A DNA stretch of 64,000 bases from Chimonanthus salicifolius (taxonomy: Eukaryota > Streptophyta > Magnoliopsida > Laurales > Calycanthaceae). Both the position numbers and the translations under genes were made by a program. The stretch spans positions 25,585,175 to 25,649,174 of the forward strand of contig CM023540.1 of the NCBI GenBank assembly GCA_013350335.1, read 5' to 3'. Under the pieces are notes generated by a model, which saw only the letters and a list, made by a program, of their open reading frames with translations, had not been told where the DNA came from and did no database searches. Below, piece by piece: positions 61,201-64,000 of the stretch; the stretch's first letter is position 1; each line of letters starts with the position of its first letter.

Positions 61201-64000
61201 TATAGTTCAAATCTGTACAATGTGGCCACCTATTTTGAAGCCTTCGCCTGTTAAGGCTTCAAATGCACTCCAATGAATTGTCAAGCACTTTGATCAGGTT
61301 GATATTCAACATTCAGTTGAAACTTGTTGACCAAACTGATGGGGTTGCAGTGATGATTTTTTTTTCCAACCTTTTTATTTTTTTTAAAAGGATAAATCTT
61401 TGGGCTAACTGAGTGAGAGGCAGTTTAAAATTTTGACTGCTCGGATTTTTCCTGAAGGGGGACTTTGTATTTGTTAGATAGATGTGCCTCTTGCCCCCCA
61501 TCAAGCATTTTATCACGTGGAATAAAGTACACAGTAAATGGCTGTCAGTCCTCATTAGTCATGGTTCCTTCATTCTTTCTTCTTTTCTCCTCTCCTTCTA
61601 CTTCCTCTTGAAGTGGAAATGAGTCATGGTTTCTTGCACCCAAGCCAATCCTTACATGTTTTCTTTGGTATACTTGATCCCCCGTTTTTTTTTTTTTTTT
61701 GAGAGGTCAAGCCAAGTCTGTTCATGGAACCCATCATGGCAAAGTTATGGATCCCTAACAAGAAACAGCATGGCAGGTCATGGGCCACACTTGATGATGC
61801 AAAATAATGGATTAAGCCATTCTCCCATGGATTGGCATGTGTATGTCTTCTAGGGCCACAACAAGAAGTCATGATTAACTGATGACATGGTGAGACTTAT
61901 TTTGTTTTGATTGGTGAATGTGATTTTGAATTGCCCAAGTGAAAAGTGGCTCCATATGGATCTTATTCACAATTGTCCGAGGTAAGGTAGGTTAGTAATG
62001 GTAATGTGTCCCCAGTTGTGAATATTGATTGGGAGGGTTTGTGTTGATCATAGGTAGGCCCTACATGAGATTTTCTAGCTGTCTCAGCTACCATGGGTGT
62101 GTCACATGAGTAGGTTTATGGCTTGGACATTCTGAGTTAACAAGCCAATTGACATGGACACTACCATGCAGCGTAGTTAGTGCTTGGTATGAAGTTTTAG
62201 GTATTCCCCCCTCCCTCCCAACTCCTCCACAGCTGTGGGGAAGTGGTTAGGTAAAATGATGTAAGATAAGGATCCTAGTAATATTTTCCAAGTAGATCCA
62301 GCTACACTCACATAAGCCAAGATTGTTTTCCAGATTTCCCTACAAATATGTATAGGAATCAATTATGCCACCTGGTCAAACTTTTGTTGGGCACCGACTT
62401 TGAAAAAGATACTCACCCTTGACCATTTAAAATCCCAAAGTTTTTCAATTAGAAATATTTGTTTTCTGCTGGAATAGTGAGGCATTAATTGACCACATCT
62501 TGCATCATCCTATTTCACACTTGTGGACTGTCTTTTGCTCCCTTTTCTGAATTTATTGGGTTATTCTGGTTTCCTTTTGGCTCTCATGGACGGATGAGGA
62601 TCAGGTTCTTTTTGAAAAGAACCAAGTAGTGTGGATATTAGTACCCTTAGCTATATCACATGGACCATTTAGAGAAGAATGAAGCAAAAGAATATCTGAA
62701 GATAGACCATCATCTGAGCTTCTGTTATTGTGGCTATCAACTCTTCCATTACTAATCTGTCAATGATATTGAAAGAGTTATGGGCATCTCTCAGGGAGAC
62801 ATATGGGTGTTTGGGCATTAACTATCTTAAACATTCAGTTGCTGGAAATCTCTGTAATTGTATCCACTCAATCGGAAATCCTTTCTGTTGTAAATGCAAT
62901 TCTCTTTATTGTCAATAAAATGTGTATTCTTCTCACTCAAAATATATGTGATGACAGTAATCAGAAATTTTAACCTGATGCAACAGGCCTCAGAGCCTTG
63001 ACCATCCCCTCAACAAACTCACCTTTTAATTCATGGCTTTCTTACAGGAAATGTTGTTTATGTTCCCAAGTCGCGAAACAAATTAATTCTGTTGGAGAGA
63101 CCATCTGATGGCACGGTAGCTATGCATCATGGAGATATTGATGATGTTAATTTTTCCATCATTCAAGATTATGGCCCGACATTGCCAAATACTGTGAGTT
63201 GCTACTACTGACACTTGGGTGATGCACTGACATTAAACCAGTTTTCTTTGCATTTTGGTTTCCTTAATTAGACTCTAACCTGAACCCATTTTCAGCACTA
63301 TGCAGATCTTCTTGCTGCCCAGTTTTGCTCACTTGTAAGTTTTCTTTTGGATTCTCATCATAAGAAAAACCTACTCAGTTAAATTTAATAACTGAGCTGT
63401 AGATATTAAATTTGGTCATTTGCTTGCACAGAATTGCAAGCAGTTAAATGCTGAGTGCACCTTTTATGCAGAGTCCACACACTGGGGAGCCAATGTCAAT
63501 GACTAATGTTTTGAATTTGAACAATTATATCTAATGTGATCTCCAATTTACATGCCATTCAAGAAGCATGGTTGCATAGGAACTATTCTTCCAAAGTACT
63601 CTTATTGAATATGATCTCAACTAGTCAGGTCCATTAATTCAAAAAGGTTAAGTACATCCACAAGTTCCAACCACATTTGATGTTGTGTTGTCATTTTAAA
63701 ATTTATGTAGATGTCGTCGCAAGATGGGTATCAGCAAACTGATGAACAAATCCAACCTTTGCCAACCTCTGCAAATCTGTCCACTGCTCCCAGTGTCTCA
63801 GATAGCCCAGCAACTGAGATGCAGTTCCCAGAAGCTGTTGCCAATCAGCCATCTGGTATTGTAACTTCACCTAATGGCAACAATCCGTCCTTGAACCCAT
63901 CCCATAACCATCTCTCTGGAACACGAATGCTTTCTCCTGGAAATACCCAGGCGTTACAGATGTCTCAGGGGTATTTGCCAGGGATGGCAATGCCTGCACG
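55237..64000 (+). CDS. PHL: SPT20-like protein, PHYTOCHROME-DEPENDENT LATE-FLOWERING type (5' part)
   Basis: Plant relative of SPT20, a SAGA co-activator subunit; Arabidopsis PHL is a nuclear Gln-rich protein acting with phytochrome B and CONSTANS in flowering. Exons: 55237-55392, 56374-56455, 56547-56608, 57228-57308, 57555-57635, 57901-58056, 58471-58560, 58645-60080, 60752-60978, 63048-63193, 63296-63334, 63711 to beyond the edge. Phases close throughout, giving about 948 residues so far of an expected 1300 or so. Start MGISFKVSKTGSRFRPKPP is the family N-terminus. The Spt20 region spans about 80-265: VSFTLNLFPDGFSIG, AIESGLLPGDVLDDIPGKYF, VRDYRKCVSEP, EVESRIVKALQPQLCLDP, RQIAEVTV. A long low-complexity middle with Gln runs follows, then the conserved LERLSKIELLSQRYQLNCKK and LPNTHYADLLAAQFCSL blocks. 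Intron 7 (58561-58644) is only 84 bp. Intron 9 is 2069 bp and shows no gene. The 3' end lies outside the window. Confidence 0.93.

Overview
The window is nuclear DNA of a flowering plant. The genes have many introns with GT/AG borders, intergenic DNA is AT-rich, and LINE, SINE and MULE-type remnants are common. The gene families are plant-specific: an ARF with a PB1 domain, a FIDDLEHEAD-type 3-ketoacyl-CoA synthase and a plant SPT20-like protein. Some intergenic phrasing hints at a magnoliid-like tree, but that is only an impression.

Layout. (1) 1-16305: a complete minus-strand ARF7/ARF19-type gene (468-10169) plus about 6 kb of its upstream DNA. This block ends at a run of exactly 100 N (16306-16405), a usual placeholder for a scaffold gap. 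(2) 16406-30792: AT-rich DNA with SINE-like and palindromic repeats. It holds a three-exon KCS10/FIDDLEHEAD gene on the plus strand (23020-27647) and a 1.1-kb MULE-like element with 9-bp target-site duplications (28317-29402). (3) 30793-about 47200: a near-identical second copy of block 1 in the same orientation, with a second intact ARF gene (31260-40963). Its far end lies inside a second member of the MULE-like family (about 45544-47905), which also holds a hairpin MITE. (4) 47.9-55.2 kb: AT-rich DNA with a 5'-truncated LINE (RNase H domain) and a 184-bp tandem duplication. (5) 55237 to the right edge: the first 12 exons of a plus-strand SPT20/PHL-like gene that runs out of the window.

I rebuilt both ARF copies exon by exon. 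Each gives 13 coding exons and an unbroken 1062-codon frame, and I saw four amino-acid differences: residue 86 S/A, residue 142 F/C, residue 466 T/P and residue 954 Q/R (copy A/copy B). Copy A stops at the gap and collects many single-base deletions over its last 4 kb. The simplest reading is an uncollapsed second haplotype placed beside the primary contig. A very recent segmental duplication is the alternative.

The genes do not form an operon or cluster. ARF7/19 is an auxin-responsive transcription activator, KCS10 makes very-long-chain fatty acids for the epidermal cuticle, and the SPT20-like protein is a nuclear co-activator. I found no CRISPR array, no complete tRNA or rRNA gene, and no convincing unknown biological system. 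What most deserves attention is structural: the duplication and its gap, the B3-domain substitution in copy B, and the small MULE family, one member of which seems to carry a captured gene leader.
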